From the NCBI GenBank assembly GCA_051294375.1, contig CM119264.1:26063011-26127010 (forward strand): 64,000 bases of DNA, in the 5' to 3' direction. Origin of the DNA: Paraspadella gotoi. Lineage: Eukaryota; Chaetognatha. Under the pieces are notes generated by a model. It saw nothing but the letters and a program-made list of their open reading frames with translations. It ran no database searches and was not told where the DNA came from. The position numbers and the translations under genes were made by a program. Of the stretch, positions 25,853 through 57,481 are shown in pieces. Position 1 is the stretch's first letter. Every line of letters starts with the position of its first letter.

Positions 25853-26120
25853 NNNNNNNNNNNNNNNNNNNNNNNNNNNNNNNNNNNNNNNNNNNNNNNN
25901 NNNNNNNNNNNNNNNNNNNNNNNNNNNNNNNNNNNNNNNNNNNNNNNNNNNNNNNNNNNNNNNNNNNNNNNNNNNNNNNNNNNNNNNNNNNNNNNNNNNN
26001 NNNNNNNNNNNNNNNNNNNNNNNNNNNNNNNNNNNNNNNNNNNNNNNNNNNNNNNNNNNNNNNNNNNNNNNNNNNNNNNNNNNNNNNNNNNNNNNNNNNN
26101 NNNNNNNNNNNNNNNNNNNN
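25853..26120. other. assembly gap (N)
   Basis: 268 unknown bases between the two arms of the inverted duplication. A further 61-N gap lies at 26223-26283. Confidence 0.99.
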
Positions 26121-26176
26121 AAAAAAAAAGGACAAAGGAGACGGCAATCCGAAAGAAAAAAAAGGAGAAAAAAAGT

Positions 26177-26203
26177 GACAGAATTCGGGGGAGGAATTCT
26201 GTC
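26177..26203. other. 10-bp stem hairpin
   Basis: GACAGAATTC (26177-26186) and GAATTCTGTC (26194-26203) are perfect inverted copies around a 7-base G-rich loop. Role unknown. Confidence 0.5.
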
Positions 26204-26283
26204 GTCAAATTGGGAGACAAAANNNNNNNNNNNNNNNNNNNNNNNNNNNNNNNNNNNNNNNNNNNNNNNNNNNNNNNNNNNNN

Positions 26284-26330
26284 TTTACCCTACTCCGGTC
26301 TTCATCTTGCGTTCGCTCCTCATCGCGAAT

Positions 26331-26396
<66 letters not shown>
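26284..26396. repeat. direct copy of 25215-25326
   Basis: TTTACCCTACTCCGGTC through the (CT)n tract repeats 25215 onward. It is then joined directly to the first base of the inverted right arm, producing (CT)n followed by GGAGAAAGAG. Confidence 0.8.
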
Positions 26397-27050
26397 GGAG
26401 AAAGAGAGAAAGAGAGAAAGAAGGAGAAGAAACAGATAAAGAGAAGGAGAAGAAGAAGAGAAGGAGAGGGAGAAAGATAAGGGAGCCAAAAATCGTGGGA
26501 AAGAATTTGAGGATTTGGTTTGAAGTTGACATGAAAAGCTCCAGTGAAGAAGAGTTGCTTTCCATTTCTTTTATTACGTTTATTTTTTGCTTTTAAAAAA
26601 ATCTCTTTCGATTAAAAAAAAAAAAGATTTTGAAAATACAAATGAGAAAAACTCTCTCCTTTAGTTCCACATTAAATTAACACAAATTTTTTTAGCTTGG
26701 TTAGATTATAAAGTCTGATTTTTTAAAAACATTCTTTTTTTGGAGAAAAGGAAACTAGTTATGTAAAGAAAGGTAAAATAAAAACCCGCTTTCATAAAAA
26801 TAATAAAAATATATATATAAAAAAAAAGAACAGCGCTCTCGACGGTCTAAAAAAAGTAAAGAAAAAAGTCTCGTATTAAGAGCGGGAAAGAGAAAAAGGA
26901 ACAAGTTAGGTTCTTTAGGTATTTAAAGAAAAACCGTTTAAAAAAAAGGAAGGAGAAAGAAACCGTTTAAAAAAAGTCTGCGAACGGAATTGGTGACAAG
27001 GAAATTTCCTTCATTTGTATGCAAATGAGGAAAGACGCCACCGTTGCCCC

Positions 27051-27100
<50 letters not shown>

Positions 27101-27640
27101 ACTCCGTAGAGAATACCGTCACCACAACCGCCACCGACGCCCGTGACGAGGACGCCGCCATGCCCGCCGCCGCCAACGGCACCTCACTGCAGCCTCCTCC
27201 ATTGGCATCGCAATCGCTAGCGCCATCGACGCCGATAATTCGCGTCGCCGGCGCCCTCTTTGCGAACTCTCTACCACGCCAGGCGGCGCCGCCCTTCCGA
27301 CTGGCCACCCCCCGACCCCCAACGCGACGCGCGTCGCGAGGAAAGTGTCGCCGGAATCAGACACATGGACGCCGGTCGGCGGAGGAAAGGAATGGAGGCG
27401 GTTTGGGAGGTGAGAGGGGAGAAGGGAGAGGAGAGGGAGAGAGAGAGGGGGAGGGAGGAGGAGGAGAGAAGAAAATGAGAAAGCGAAAAAGGGATGGGAT
27501 AAAAAAGACAGTAAAGGCAAAGGTTGAATTAAAAAAAAAAAAAAAATACTAGTATAATTTAGTAAAAAAAAGAAAGAAAAAAAAAAGGAGTATGGAAAAT
27601 AAAGCTCAAAAGATTAGAGTAGACAAGAGAGGAGAGAGAG
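26397..27640. repeat. inverted duplication, right arm
   Basis: Reverse complement of 23984-25214 with indels. The GC-rich island here (27030-27340) includes a run of about fourteen GCC codons in a frame starting at 27019. Confidence 0.85.
27019..27552 (+). CDS. possible poly-alanine first exon in a CpG island
   Basis: An ATG at 27019 opens 177 codons: MQMRKDATVAPDT, a polyalanine run, then NSVENTVTTTATDARDEDAA and a Pro/Arg-rich part ending in purine repeat. The homologous stretch in the left arm (minus strand 24586-24230) has this frame broken by indels. It could be the first coding exon of an unknown gene, or just a GC-rich promoter island. No family is recognised. Confidence 0.2.
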
Positions 27641-27674
27641 AAGAGAAGAAAGAGGGAGTAATGAGAGAGCAGAC

Positions 27675-27705
<31 letters not shown>

Positions 27706-27720
27706 AGAGAAGAGAGAGAG

Positions 27721-27766
<46 letters not shown>

Positions 27767-27774
27767 AGAAAATA

Positions 27775-28255
27775 TAAGACAAGATAGGTGACATATTTCC
27801 ATAACTATAATGACCAAACTGAGAAATGATAATCACATTCTGAGCACAAAATTGACAATAACTACTAATAGAATGGTATTTAGAGGAGTTATACTGCGGC
27901 TCGAGTTTATCGTTAACAAAATACAATCAATTTTTTTTTAATTCTTCGGCGAAATCTTATGCAATTTCGGCGAATATCGAACCATACTTTACCGGATAAC
28001 CATAATTTAATACGAGAATATAATTGTTGTTGAAAGCGTGATGTTTTACTTTCTCTTTGCGGTTGTTTGTTGTTGCTGCTCGTTGTTTGTTGGCTGCTGT
28101 TGTTGTTGCTGCTGCCTGTTGGACTCGATCTTTATCTCTGCCCTCTCTTCAGAGTTTCTCTTTGCGACGGAATCTCTGCCGCTTAATTCCAGTTTAGTTG
28201 CGGAGAGATTAGAAACACGTCACGAAGGGAAATTAAACGAAACGAGAGAGAAAGA
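27775..28255. repeat. dispersed ~570-bp repeat, copy b
   Basis: Direct, indel-rich match to 21100-21665, running into a long (GA)n tract at 28255-28490. Confidence 0.8.
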
Positions 28256-28259
28256 GAAG

Positions 28260-28330
<71 letters not shown>

Positions 28331-28559
28331 AGAGAGAGAGAGAGAAGAAAGGAGAGAGAGAGAGAAAGGAGAAAAAGAGAGAAAGGAGAGATAGGAGAGA
28401 GAAGAGAGAGAGAGAGAAGAGAGAGAGAAGAGAGAGAGAGAGAGAGGAAGAGAGAGAGAAGAGAGAGAGAGAGAAGAGAGGAGGCGTGTATGCGGGAAAA
28501 GGGTCATCATCGCTCCATTATGCGGGAGGATAATTTCCATCGATGGTCGCTCGACGATA

Positions 28560-28990
28560 ATAAATGCGTCGTGACCCGAAGAAAATGGAGAAAAAGAGGA
28601 GGAGGAATAAAAAGAGGAGGGAGGGAAGAAAAGGAGGAAGGGGAGAAGAAAAGGAGGAAGATGGGGGAGAGGAAGGAAGAAAAGGAAAGGGAAGAAAAGG
28701 AGGAAAGAGGAGAGGAGGGAGAGAGGAAGAAAGAGAGGGAGAGAGGAAGAAAAGGGGAGAAAGAGAAAAAAGGGAGGAGAGGAGGAAGAAAGGGAGGAAG
28801 GGAGGAAGAAAGGGAGGAACGAAGGAAGAAAGAGAGGGAGGGAGGAATAAAGGGAGGGAGGGATGAATAAAGGGAGGGAGGGAGGAAGAAACGGAGGGAG
28901 GGAGAAGAAAGAGAGGGAGCGAGGAAGAAAGGGAGGAGAGAAGAGCTAAGGGAATCAGAGAGAGAAGAAGAGATAGAGGAAGCAAAGGTA
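28560..28990. repeat. polypurine tract (GGAGGGAGGAAGAAAG-like)
   Basis: About 400 bp almost free of pyrimidines on the plus strand, with irregular GGGAGGAAGAAA units. All long frames here are Lys/Arg/Glu-Gly or Ser/Pro/Leu repeat translations. Confidence 0.85.
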
Positions 28991-33711
<4,721 letters not shown>

Positions 33712-33997
33712 ATGCGGGGCCATGTCTCCAGCCTCGTCTGGGGCGTTCTCTTCAACATCTTCTACGTGACCCTCGTCAGCAGCAGCTCCACCATTTTCCG
33801 AGTCACGGGTCCGCTGTCCACGCCCGTCGCCTTCGTCTTTCTCTTCGTCGGGGAAGCGCTGAGCACCCTGCCCCTCGTTCCCTTCGCCGCGCGGAATTGG
33901 ACGGTGACGCGTCCGTCCCGCGCGTACCTCGTCCTCGGTCTCTTTATCGACTTGAACTTATCGCCTGGCGAATCGGGCGCGGCCAATATGCCGCTGG
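33712..33997 (+). CDS. transporter exon 1
   Basis: ATG at 33712 starts MRGHVSSLVWGVLFNIFYVT, a membrane helix, followed by a second helix around VAFVFLFVGEALSTLPLVPF. It ends with ANMPL plus one base at donor G/GTGGGT. An in-frame ATG at 33622 would add a Lys/Pro-rich 30-residue head before the first helix and is less likely. Confidence 0.72.
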
Positions 33998-35041
33998 GTG
34001 GGTGATGTGGGAGAGATTTCTTTAAATTATGGAAATGTGACATATACCAAGGCTACATTTGCTTTGATGATCCATTGACCCAGTTTGTAACTTTATGCCC
34101 TTCAAAACCTCTGTTAAAAAAGAAATTAGAACAAAGCAACAAAAAAGATCTCAGATTTAGATATTTCCGATAAAACGGCAGATAAGTTAGAACTTCGTGT
34201 CCTGTATTTTAGTAATTATTTTTTTTATATATATCTTTTAATTTCACACCCTTCCTCCTTTCCCTCGTTCAATTCTCCGCCAGGCCCCTTCGCCGCCATC
34301 TCCGACTGCGGATTCCTCTTCGCTCCAGCTCTGACCGGCCTCCTCCTGCGTCGCTGCGTCGGCTACGTCGACGTCTGCGGCGTCGTCGCCGCGATGATCG
34401 GTCTGCTGCTGACGACGCATCCGCCCTTTCTCTTCGCCGAGCCCGTCTCCGCCCCCGCTTGGGCCTACGCCTGCGCCGCCTACAACGGACTGAACGCCCT
34501 TCTCTACCCTTACTGCTTCGGCGCTACCGCCGACGAACACTGGTCCAACTTTCTCGCCATTCGTCTCGCGCCCAGTTTCGCCGTCGCCGCTGGATGCTTC
34601 GCCCTCGCCGGGCCGAAGGCGATCGTCGCCGCCGAGCCGACGGCCGCGATGGGCGTGGCTTTCGTCGGCTTGCTGTCCACGGTCTACCGACTGGCGCAGC
34701 AAGTCGGCTGCTACGAGTTGGAAGAGTTCGACGCGGGTCTCGCTGGACTCATGAGCAACGTCGTCATGAGCGGCAACATTCCCACGACCACTTTGATGGC
34801 CGTGGGCTTTTTTCACGAGAGAGTCTCCACGTCGGAGGGCGTGGGCATCGCTGTGGTCTTTACGGCGATCCTTGTGGTCGCCGTTGCCAAGGGGGTGGAG
34901 AAGAAGAGAGAGGAGGAGGAGAAGGGGGAGAAGGAAAAGTTGGAGGAGGAGAGGGAGGAGGAGGAGGAGGAGGAGGAAGAAAAGGATGGAGAGAAGAAAG
35001 GAGAGAGAAAAAATGAGGAGGAAATGAAGATTTTAAAGTAA
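33712..35041 (+). CDS. drug/metabolite-transporter (EamA-like) membrane protein, two exons
   Basis: The predicted product is a hydrophobic multi-span protein of about 346 residues in two exons (33712-33997 and 34284-35041). It has the inverted-repeat layout of the DMT superfamily: each half ends in a helix, a short loop with an Arg or Glu-Arg, and two more helices (APALTGLLLRRCVGYVDV and TLMAVGFFHERVSTSEGVGI, the second like the GERL-type turn of EamA proteins). About eight to nine helices are visible where ten are usual. The start has a good context (AACCATGCGG). The tail from about residue 300 is a Lys/Glu coiled low-complexity stretch from GAG/GAA triplets. DMT members export or exchange small metabolites or nucleotide sugars; the substrate here cannot be read from sequence. 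A possible poly(A) signal AATAAA lies at 35286. Confidence 0.72.
34284..35041 (+). CDS. transporter exon 2
   Basis: The acceptor TTCTCCGCCAG is followed by GC, completing a Gly codon with the single base left by exon 1, then PFAAISDCGFLFAPALTGLL. Five to six helices follow, then the Glu/Lys-rich tail and TAA at 35039-35041. Confidence 0.75.
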
Positions 35042-35285
35042 AGGGAAAACTTATTTATTGTAATCGTATGAGGCTCAAATTGAAAAAAAAAATGTCGATT
35101 CGTATCCAATTTTTTGCCAATTAACCTTAATTAAAATCACGCATTATATTTCGGAACTTTAACCAACATTTGATTATTTCTTTTAAAAGTTACCCGCAGC
35201 GATATGGTTATAATTAAACAAGGAGTTTCCAACAGATGTTTTAAGATTTTGGTCAAATATTAAAAAAATACAAACAAACAAAAAA

Positions 35286-35291
35286 AATAAA
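35286..35291 (+). terminator. candidate poly(A) signal AATAAA
   Basis: About 245 bp downstream of the transporter stop codon. It lies in A-rich sequence, so chance occurrence is likely. Confidence 0.2.
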
Positions 35292-35789
35292 GGGCGTTGG
35301 AAAAAAAAAGCGAATATATAACAATTAAAAATTATAATCCCAACATCTGTAAATCCAGGACGAAATTTTTTACTCAAGTTCTTTTTTCTTTTTTTTTGGG
35401 CATTGTTGGAAGTAATGTTTTTAGTTGTTGTCGTTGTTCTCCTTTTCTCGACTTGAAAACGAGGCTTGTAAAGATTCTGGCTTAAATCGCGGCTTCTTTG
35501 AGAAAACATTTGAGCCGAACAGGATTCTTGATTAATGTTTCCTCCTACCTTCCTTTGACTTTGTTTTGTAAACAGAATTTGATGCAGAGAGAGAGAGAGA
35601 GAGAGAGGAGAGAAGAGGAGAGAGAGAGAGAGAGAGAGAAGCGAGAGAGAGAAGAATCAATGAAGGAGAGGGAGAGCCCGGCGGAAATGGGAGGGAAGCA
35701 GGGAGGAAGGAAGACTGAGAGAGCGAGAGGGGATAGACAGAAAGATAGAAAAACAAAGACAGAATAACAATGGAATGCTAAAAAAAGAA

Positions 35790-35792
35790 TGA

Positions 35793-35856
<64 letters not shown>

Positions 35857-35857
35857 G

Positions 35858-35920
<63 letters not shown>
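35790..35920. repeat. (GAAA)n tetranucleotide microsatellite
   Basis: About 130 bp of GAAA units with a single GAGA interruption. A (GA)n tract precedes it at 35588-35650. Confidence 0.95.
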
Positions 35921-35921
<1 letters not shown>

Positions 35922-36014
35922 CGAAAGAGGAAATAAGTACTGGCAAACAAAGTGAGATTCTAAAAGAAAATAATCCTCATCAAATCTAAAGTTGATTCCC
36001 TTTTCTTCCTTCGC

Positions 36015-36145
36015 TCCGACGACGTCGACGACGACGACGACGAAGAAAACGACAACGACGACGACGACGACAATAACGCCGACGACGACAATAACGCCGA
36101 CGACGTCGAATACGACGACGACGTCGAAAACGCCGACGACCCGAA
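36015..36145. repeat. (GAC)n triplet tract
   Basis: GAC/GACAAC triplets with embedded GACGTC palindromes. Frames are repeat translations. Confidence 0.85.
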
Positions 36146-37674
36146 ACGATTTGACTTCATTACAACGAAAACCGTTGGAGGAAACATCATCAACTTCTTT
36201 ATCATAATAACCGAGGTAATTCACTCTTTTTTTTTCACCGCTTTAAGCGTTGCTTTTTTTTTTCTCTCTCTCAAATTTGTCAAGAGAAAATTTGCAAAGC
36301 AATTAAGAAAGAGAAGGCGAAGGAGAGGGTGAGTAAGGGTAAGGGTAAGGAGAGATGGAGTCGTTTAAAAGCTTTTTGCGTTGTCGCTTATTTATTTTTA
36401 CATAGCTAAAAATATTTCTTTTTTGATGCGGTAAAGGTTTTACGTAAATGATTGTTCGGTGCATGGAGACGAGTTGTAGGAAACAATGCTGCAATCAGCT
36501 AATTAGCTAAATAATGAATTCTAGAAAAATTAACACTTGATGAAATGGTAAACAGTAAATGGCTCCTACAAACATTATTTTTTAATGTTTTTACAATATT
36601 TTTGACTCAAAACATAATATGACATAATTGGACAGGAAATAAAGAAAATTTCGAAAATTCGACCTTTCGATATTTTTGTCCTTTTGTCTCTATTTCTATC
36701 GTCTTTTTATTATCAAATTTAGTAAATAAAAAGAATGAAAGTTTCGTCGTCTTCAGTGTCGCTTTAACTTTATTTACATATACAAACAAACAAGCATTAA
36801 CACACTTACACATACACAAGCACGCATTGCTATTGCCGCTTTTCGGTTTTCAAAATAAATAAAAAAATAAAAATAAAAACTCGAAGTTGAAATTTTAAAT
36901 AGCTTATTACATTCTACGTTCTACATTCTTTTATTTTTTTACAATTTTTTAAAAAAGAAAACACAAAACAAATTAATTGTGAATCGGGATAATGAATAAA
37001 CGAGCGAGCGTTAACAACGACAACGACAACAAAGGAAAAGAAGATGAAGACGACGACGATAATTTTGGTCTCCGTTTTTTCTCTTCTTCTTCACGACGGA
37101 TTCTCGGATGTCAATCCTTTGAAGCATCTTGACTTACCCCTTGAGAACATTACCTGTCAACATTGCGACTTGGCTCAAAACCAAATCATGTGACGTTGTC
37201 TACACATGTGAGAACTATATCTATAATTCCCTCATTTCTTTTTATTTTCTCATTTCGTAGTTTATTTCAAAAATTACATTTTCGCTGAATTGAGAAATTT
37301 GAGAATTTATAGATTAATATATCATGTTTTTTTTTCGTTTGCAACACTTTAAGACGGCATGAATTTATATAATTCCAGTTATAATAAAAACGGATTCAGT
37401 ATTTCTATTCAAATCTGAATAAATATTCAGACGTTCACCAAGTGACGTCGCAATGTGCCACAATCGGGGATTGTATTGCAAATTGCCCAAGCAATCATTT
37501 TTGAACCTGCTGTCCAAATGGTTGGGTAAGTTTTCCGTTTTAATTATACTAGAGCATTTCTTTTTATAATCCCTGAACATTAAACCGTAGCAAAAATATT
37601 AAAAGCGAGTAGAATCAAAATTCGAATAGTAGATATATTAAAAATTTTTAAAAAAATTTCTCAATTTTTGCATA

Positions 37675-37909
37675 CGCCCATATTTATGCATAGTACTTAC
37701 CATAGAAAATGTTAAAATTTTAAGATAAATTTTTCTTATTTTTGAAAGCAGATTCAAATTCCTCACAAAAAGTGAAAGAATTTTTGATTAAGACTTATAT
37801 TTTCTATTATCAAATTTTTATGAGAAATTCGAATCTGCTTTCAAAACTAAAAAAAAATATTTTAAAATTTTGACATTATTATGGTACGTACTATGTATAA
37901 ATATGTTCG
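37675..37909. mobile_element. 235-bp hairpin element (MITE-like)
   Basis: The left arm 37675-37771 and the reverse complement of 37814-37909 match over about 95 bp: CATATTTATGCATAGTAC against CATATTTATACATAGTAC, then GAAAGCAGATTC in both. A 42-bp AT-rich loop separates them. There is no coding capacity. A TA lies next to the left end (37673-37674) and at the right, but a clean target duplication cannot be fixed from one copy. Confidence 0.6.
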
Positions 37910-37994
37910 TTAGTACAAGACTGTTCATGAACAACTATTCAAATTTATTTAACTTTGATATTTTTATTTTTGAAATATTTAATCCAATCTTCTA

Positions 37995-38206
37995 ATCTTT
38001 AAACCCTAACCTAATCTGTAATACTAATCCTTTATTCCAGTCGCTAATCCTTAATCCTACTCCCTAACCTTATTTCGTAACATTAAACCCTAATGGATAA
38101 CCCTAATTGTTTACCAAAAATCTTATTAAATCCTTAACCTAATTGCTAATCCTAATCCTAATTCCCTAACTCAATTCCTGTCCACGACGCATACCCTAAT
38201 CTTAGG
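37995..38206. repeat. degenerate CCCTAA/CCTAAT telomere-like repeats
   Basis: Repeated AACCCTAACC, CTAATCC, CCCTAACC, CCCTAATG and ACCCTAATC blocks within about 210 bp resemble diverged CCCTAA hexamers. No exact tandem run of more than two units exists, so it may be an old interstitial telomeric tract or a telomere-like minisatellite. Confidence 0.5.
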
Positions 38207-39147
38207 GTGCTTTCGGAGAAGATGTCCAAACTTTTGCGGGGCTTCTTCGGCATTTATTAAGCTTATTTTCTCTTTCCAGACTTTTTCGTACGTCTTTGAA
38301 TGCATCTTATTCTGGACTCAGAGTATGAAAAATTGGCGAGTTCTTCATTGCGTCCTCGGAACGCAGCCCATTGATATCTGTCTCGGGATTTCGAATGGCG
38401 TGGTCGTCCAGTCCTCCATCGTCTTCGTTGGTTTCATTGTGGCAAGCGGCGCCTTTTTCTGGCGACGGTGATGTCATTGCCACTTGCGACATCTTCAGCA
38501 CCATCGCGAGCGTCCTCGTTGCCAGCGTCGTTGTCGCCTTGAACGTCGCCGATGGCGGCGCTACCATCGTCCATCCAACTTCGACAACGTCGCCTATGCG
38601 ACCGATGCGATCATCGGCAACGACGAAGACGAACTTTCAGTCCGCAACGTCGACGGAGAAGAGCTCGTCGTCGCCGTGGTCGTCGTCGTCGTCGTCGCCG
38701 TGGTCGTCGTCGTCCTCGTCGCCGTCGCTCATAACGTTTGGGAAATCGCCAGAATCTTTGGCAGAAAAAAAATGATTTTGTGTGAACCAATGATAATCTC
38801 CGTGAAATGAATCTCACAATTATCGACTTCAAATTTCAGTGATCAAGAAAAGGACAAATATTACAAATAATTTAACAAGATTGACAGAACGTAGTTTTAG
38901 TAAAGTGACAGTTTTCAGATTGATAAGTGAGATTATGATTCGAATCAGAAGCCGTTCGGGAAATCGACCTTCAATATTTCGTAGCTTAAATTTTTTTTTT
39001 CAATAAAAAAAAATACAAAAATTAGCCAAGTAGTAGATTTTTACTTTTTACTTTTATTAGACTACTTAAGTTACAGTTAATTTAACTGCCAAATTAAAAA
39101 AAATACATGTTAATGACTTCAACTACAACAGATTTCCTTCGCTCCAG
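38207..39147. other. gene-free DNA with GTC/CGT triplet tract
   Basis: A GC-rich stretch (38370-38740) with CGTCGT triplets gives several overlapping frames on both strands, none recognisable. AT-rich DNA follows, up to the first myosin exon. Confidence 0.4.
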
Positions 39148-39161
39148 CGGGCGGCGACAAA
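39146..39161 (+). promoter_or_regulatory. 3' splice site and 5' leader before the myosin start codon
   Basis: TTCCTTCGCTCCAG ends at 39147, 14 bases before the ATG at 39162, as in many myosin heavy chain genes whose leader is interrupted by an intron. The upstream leader exon and promoter cannot be located. Confidence 0.5.
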
Positions 39162-54687
<15,526 letters not shown>

Positions 54688-56889
54688 TGGGCGTGGTATC
54701 ATTTTTTTGGCCGTGGGTGGAAAGACAAAGGTTGGTTTGGTTTGGCGGACGAATTTCAAGAGAGAAAGAGTGAGAGAGAGATACAAATTAATTGATCCCT
54801 GAAAACCCGGTTTGCTTTTTTAGAAGGCTGAAAATTAGTGACGTGTCGTCCCCAACTGGATGATAAATTTGTTTAATACAAATATTAATTTTATTCTTTT
54901 TAAGGTTTAGTGGCTCACAATATTACTTTCAGTTTCCCTGACAAAAATTTTTTTAAAAAATGATCGGGAGCCACTAAATCTTTTCGCCAAGCAGCAGAGG
55001 AAGCAAGCACCTCTGCCAAGCAAATGTTTTTATCCGAGTGAAGACGCTAGAGTAGAATAGGTTCGCAAGAATCCATTAGAGATTTTCAAAGAGTTTGATT
55101 TGCGCTTTCTAGACTTTGAAACAAAACACACGAGCGATCGCAATTCTCGTTTGTATTCTCAACCTGAAATAAGACAAAAAACAAACAAAAACACGAACAA
55201 AACAAAAAACACACAAAAAAAACAACCGCACGCCTTTCGTTGATTGTACTTTTATCGTAAATGTCGAAGTAAATAATAAAACAAACGTGATTAACTGCGA
55301 ACATATCTTCTTTTTACGAGTTTTATCGAGGCAGAGTTTCTTCTGGGTTTTTTTTTTTTTTTTTTTTATCGATATTTAGATTCATCAGGCGGAAAAAGAA
55401 AGTGAGAGAATCCTTGAACCAAATTCAGCGGAAACGAACGGCGGGAAATCTGGTCCGCGAAGGGTGTCGTCGTTGTTGTTGTCGTTGTCATTGTTGATGT
55501 CTTCGTCTTTGTGTTCTTCGTCGTTTTCGTCGTATCTTACCGTTTTTTATTTTAAATTTTGTTACCTTCATATTTTTCTTTACGCGGTTTATTGTCTCCA
55601 CTAAGAGAGGCTGAAAAACTGGTAATATTTCCCAGATGTCTTTTTAACATACGAACATTCATCTTTAACGTGAGCTTCTCCCCCGGAATGTGTTTTAAGC
55701 AAAATCAGCGAATTTTGAGGTAAAGAGCAGTCGGATATTATCTTCGTATAAGCGAACACAGATTCTTTCTTTTCCTTTTATTTCTTCCTTTCTTAATTGA
55801 GCTCGACCCATTTTCTTCTCGTAACCTTCACCTATTTTGCTTTCCTTTTTTTCCTCTACTTTCTCTCTCTCTCTCTTCTTCTACTCTCTCTCTCTCTCTC
55901 TCTCATCTTCTCTCTCTCTCTCTCTCTCTCTTCTCTTCCTCTCTCTCTCTGATCCAAGTGAATAGGAGTCCTTCCTTAAACCACAAAAAAAAATCACGAT
56001 TTTTTCTAAATAAGAAAAAGGACGGAGGGATTTTCCGGCTAATCTAAAGAAAAAATAACAAATGATAATGTTTAACTACGAATGTAGGTCTCCGTTTCAT
56101 ATCTCTTAATCTCATTCTATTTATAGTTTTAAACTCACCACCCACTGCTCTCTCTCATTGTACGAATGTACGGTCAGAATCCGTCCGTCCCTCGTCCGAG
56201 TGGAACCAACCGGTCCCCTTTCTCCCTCGGGCTCCTTTGACCGTCTAAGTCGCCCGGTGCAGGAGCAGGTGGAAAAATAGGAGAGGGATGGGTTGGGGGT
56301 AAGGAGCGAACGGGGTGAAGAGGGTGAGTCAAGAGAAGGTAAGAGAAGCAGGGCGAGGTTCATCTGAGATGGGGAAGGAAAGTTGGTTTGGGATTGAGCA
56401 AAGAGAGAACGAGTGACTTTAAAACGAGTCATAGTGGAAGTATTTAGAGATGTAGCGGAAGTATTTCATACCAGATGAGATCGGGTCGAGTCATGGCTCA
56501 AGGGATATGAAGTTGGGTCGGGGTCAAAGAGTGAACTGGTGACTGGAAAGCTGATTATGCAGGTAATATTTAGGGAATACAGGTCAGGACAAAAGGTAAG
56601 TTCAAGGTTTGGTAGAACCTGGTGAACCTGGTGTGGTTGTTGTGGCAGGAAGAGAGCGTCCACTGTTTTTTGGAAGAAGAAGAAATGGTTGGAAGGACAA
56701 AAAGAAATAAAAGAAGAAGAAGAAAGAAAAAGAAAGAAGAAGAAAGAAGAAGAAGAAGAAGAAATAGAAGAAGACGGAAGGAGCAGCGGTTAGACCCGTG
56801 AGTCTCAATCACTCAAGGAAGTTGACAGTTAGGTGCGCCGGAGGAGGAAGAAGAGGAGGAGAAGAAGGAGGAAGAGGAGGACGAGGAGG
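54688..56889. other. gene-free DNA after the myosin gene
   Basis: AT-rich sequence with a CT tract at 55862-55950 and GAA triplets at 56700-56770. AATAAA at 55275-55280 could be a poly(A) signal. Frames seen are not recognisable. Confidence 0.45.
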
Positions 56890-57445
56890 ATGAGAGAAAG
56901 TCGGATCCTCGGAGAAAATCACTTAACCAAAACCACTTAAAAAAAGAAGGAGAGAAAAAAACGGAAAAAGAGGAAATAAAAATTGGAAACCAGAAAAAAA
57001 GAGGAAAAAAGGATTACAGAAAGGGAGANNNNNNNNNNNNNNNNNNNNNNNNNATGTTGAGAGAGATGAAGAGGAAGGACCAGGATATTGAGAGAAAGTC
57101 GGATCCTCGGAGAAAATCACTTAACCAAAACCACTTAAAAAAGAAGGAGAGGAAAAAAACGGAAAAAAGAGGAAATAAAAATTGGAACCAGAAAAAAAGA
57201 GGAAAAAAGGATTACAGAAGGAGAGGGAAAGGAAGAGAGAGGAAGAGAGAGAGTGGAGAAAGAAAGAAAAGAAAAAGAAAGAAGAAAGAAAAGAAAGAAA
57301 GAAAGAAAGAAAGAAAAAAGAAAGAAAAAAAAAGGAAGGAAGGAAGGAAAGGAAGGAAGGAAGGAGGAAGGAAGGATAGGAAAGAGGAAGAGATGAAGGA
57401 AAGAAGAAGAAAAAAAGAGAGAAGAGAGAGAGAGACGAAGAGAGA

Positions 57446-57481
<36 letters not shown>

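Noticed and set aside
34244-34816. 190-codon minus-strand frame opposite the transporter
   Set aside because: The plus strand reads as a membrane protein with correct splice phase. The opposite frame is His/Gly/Asp-rich shadow sequence.
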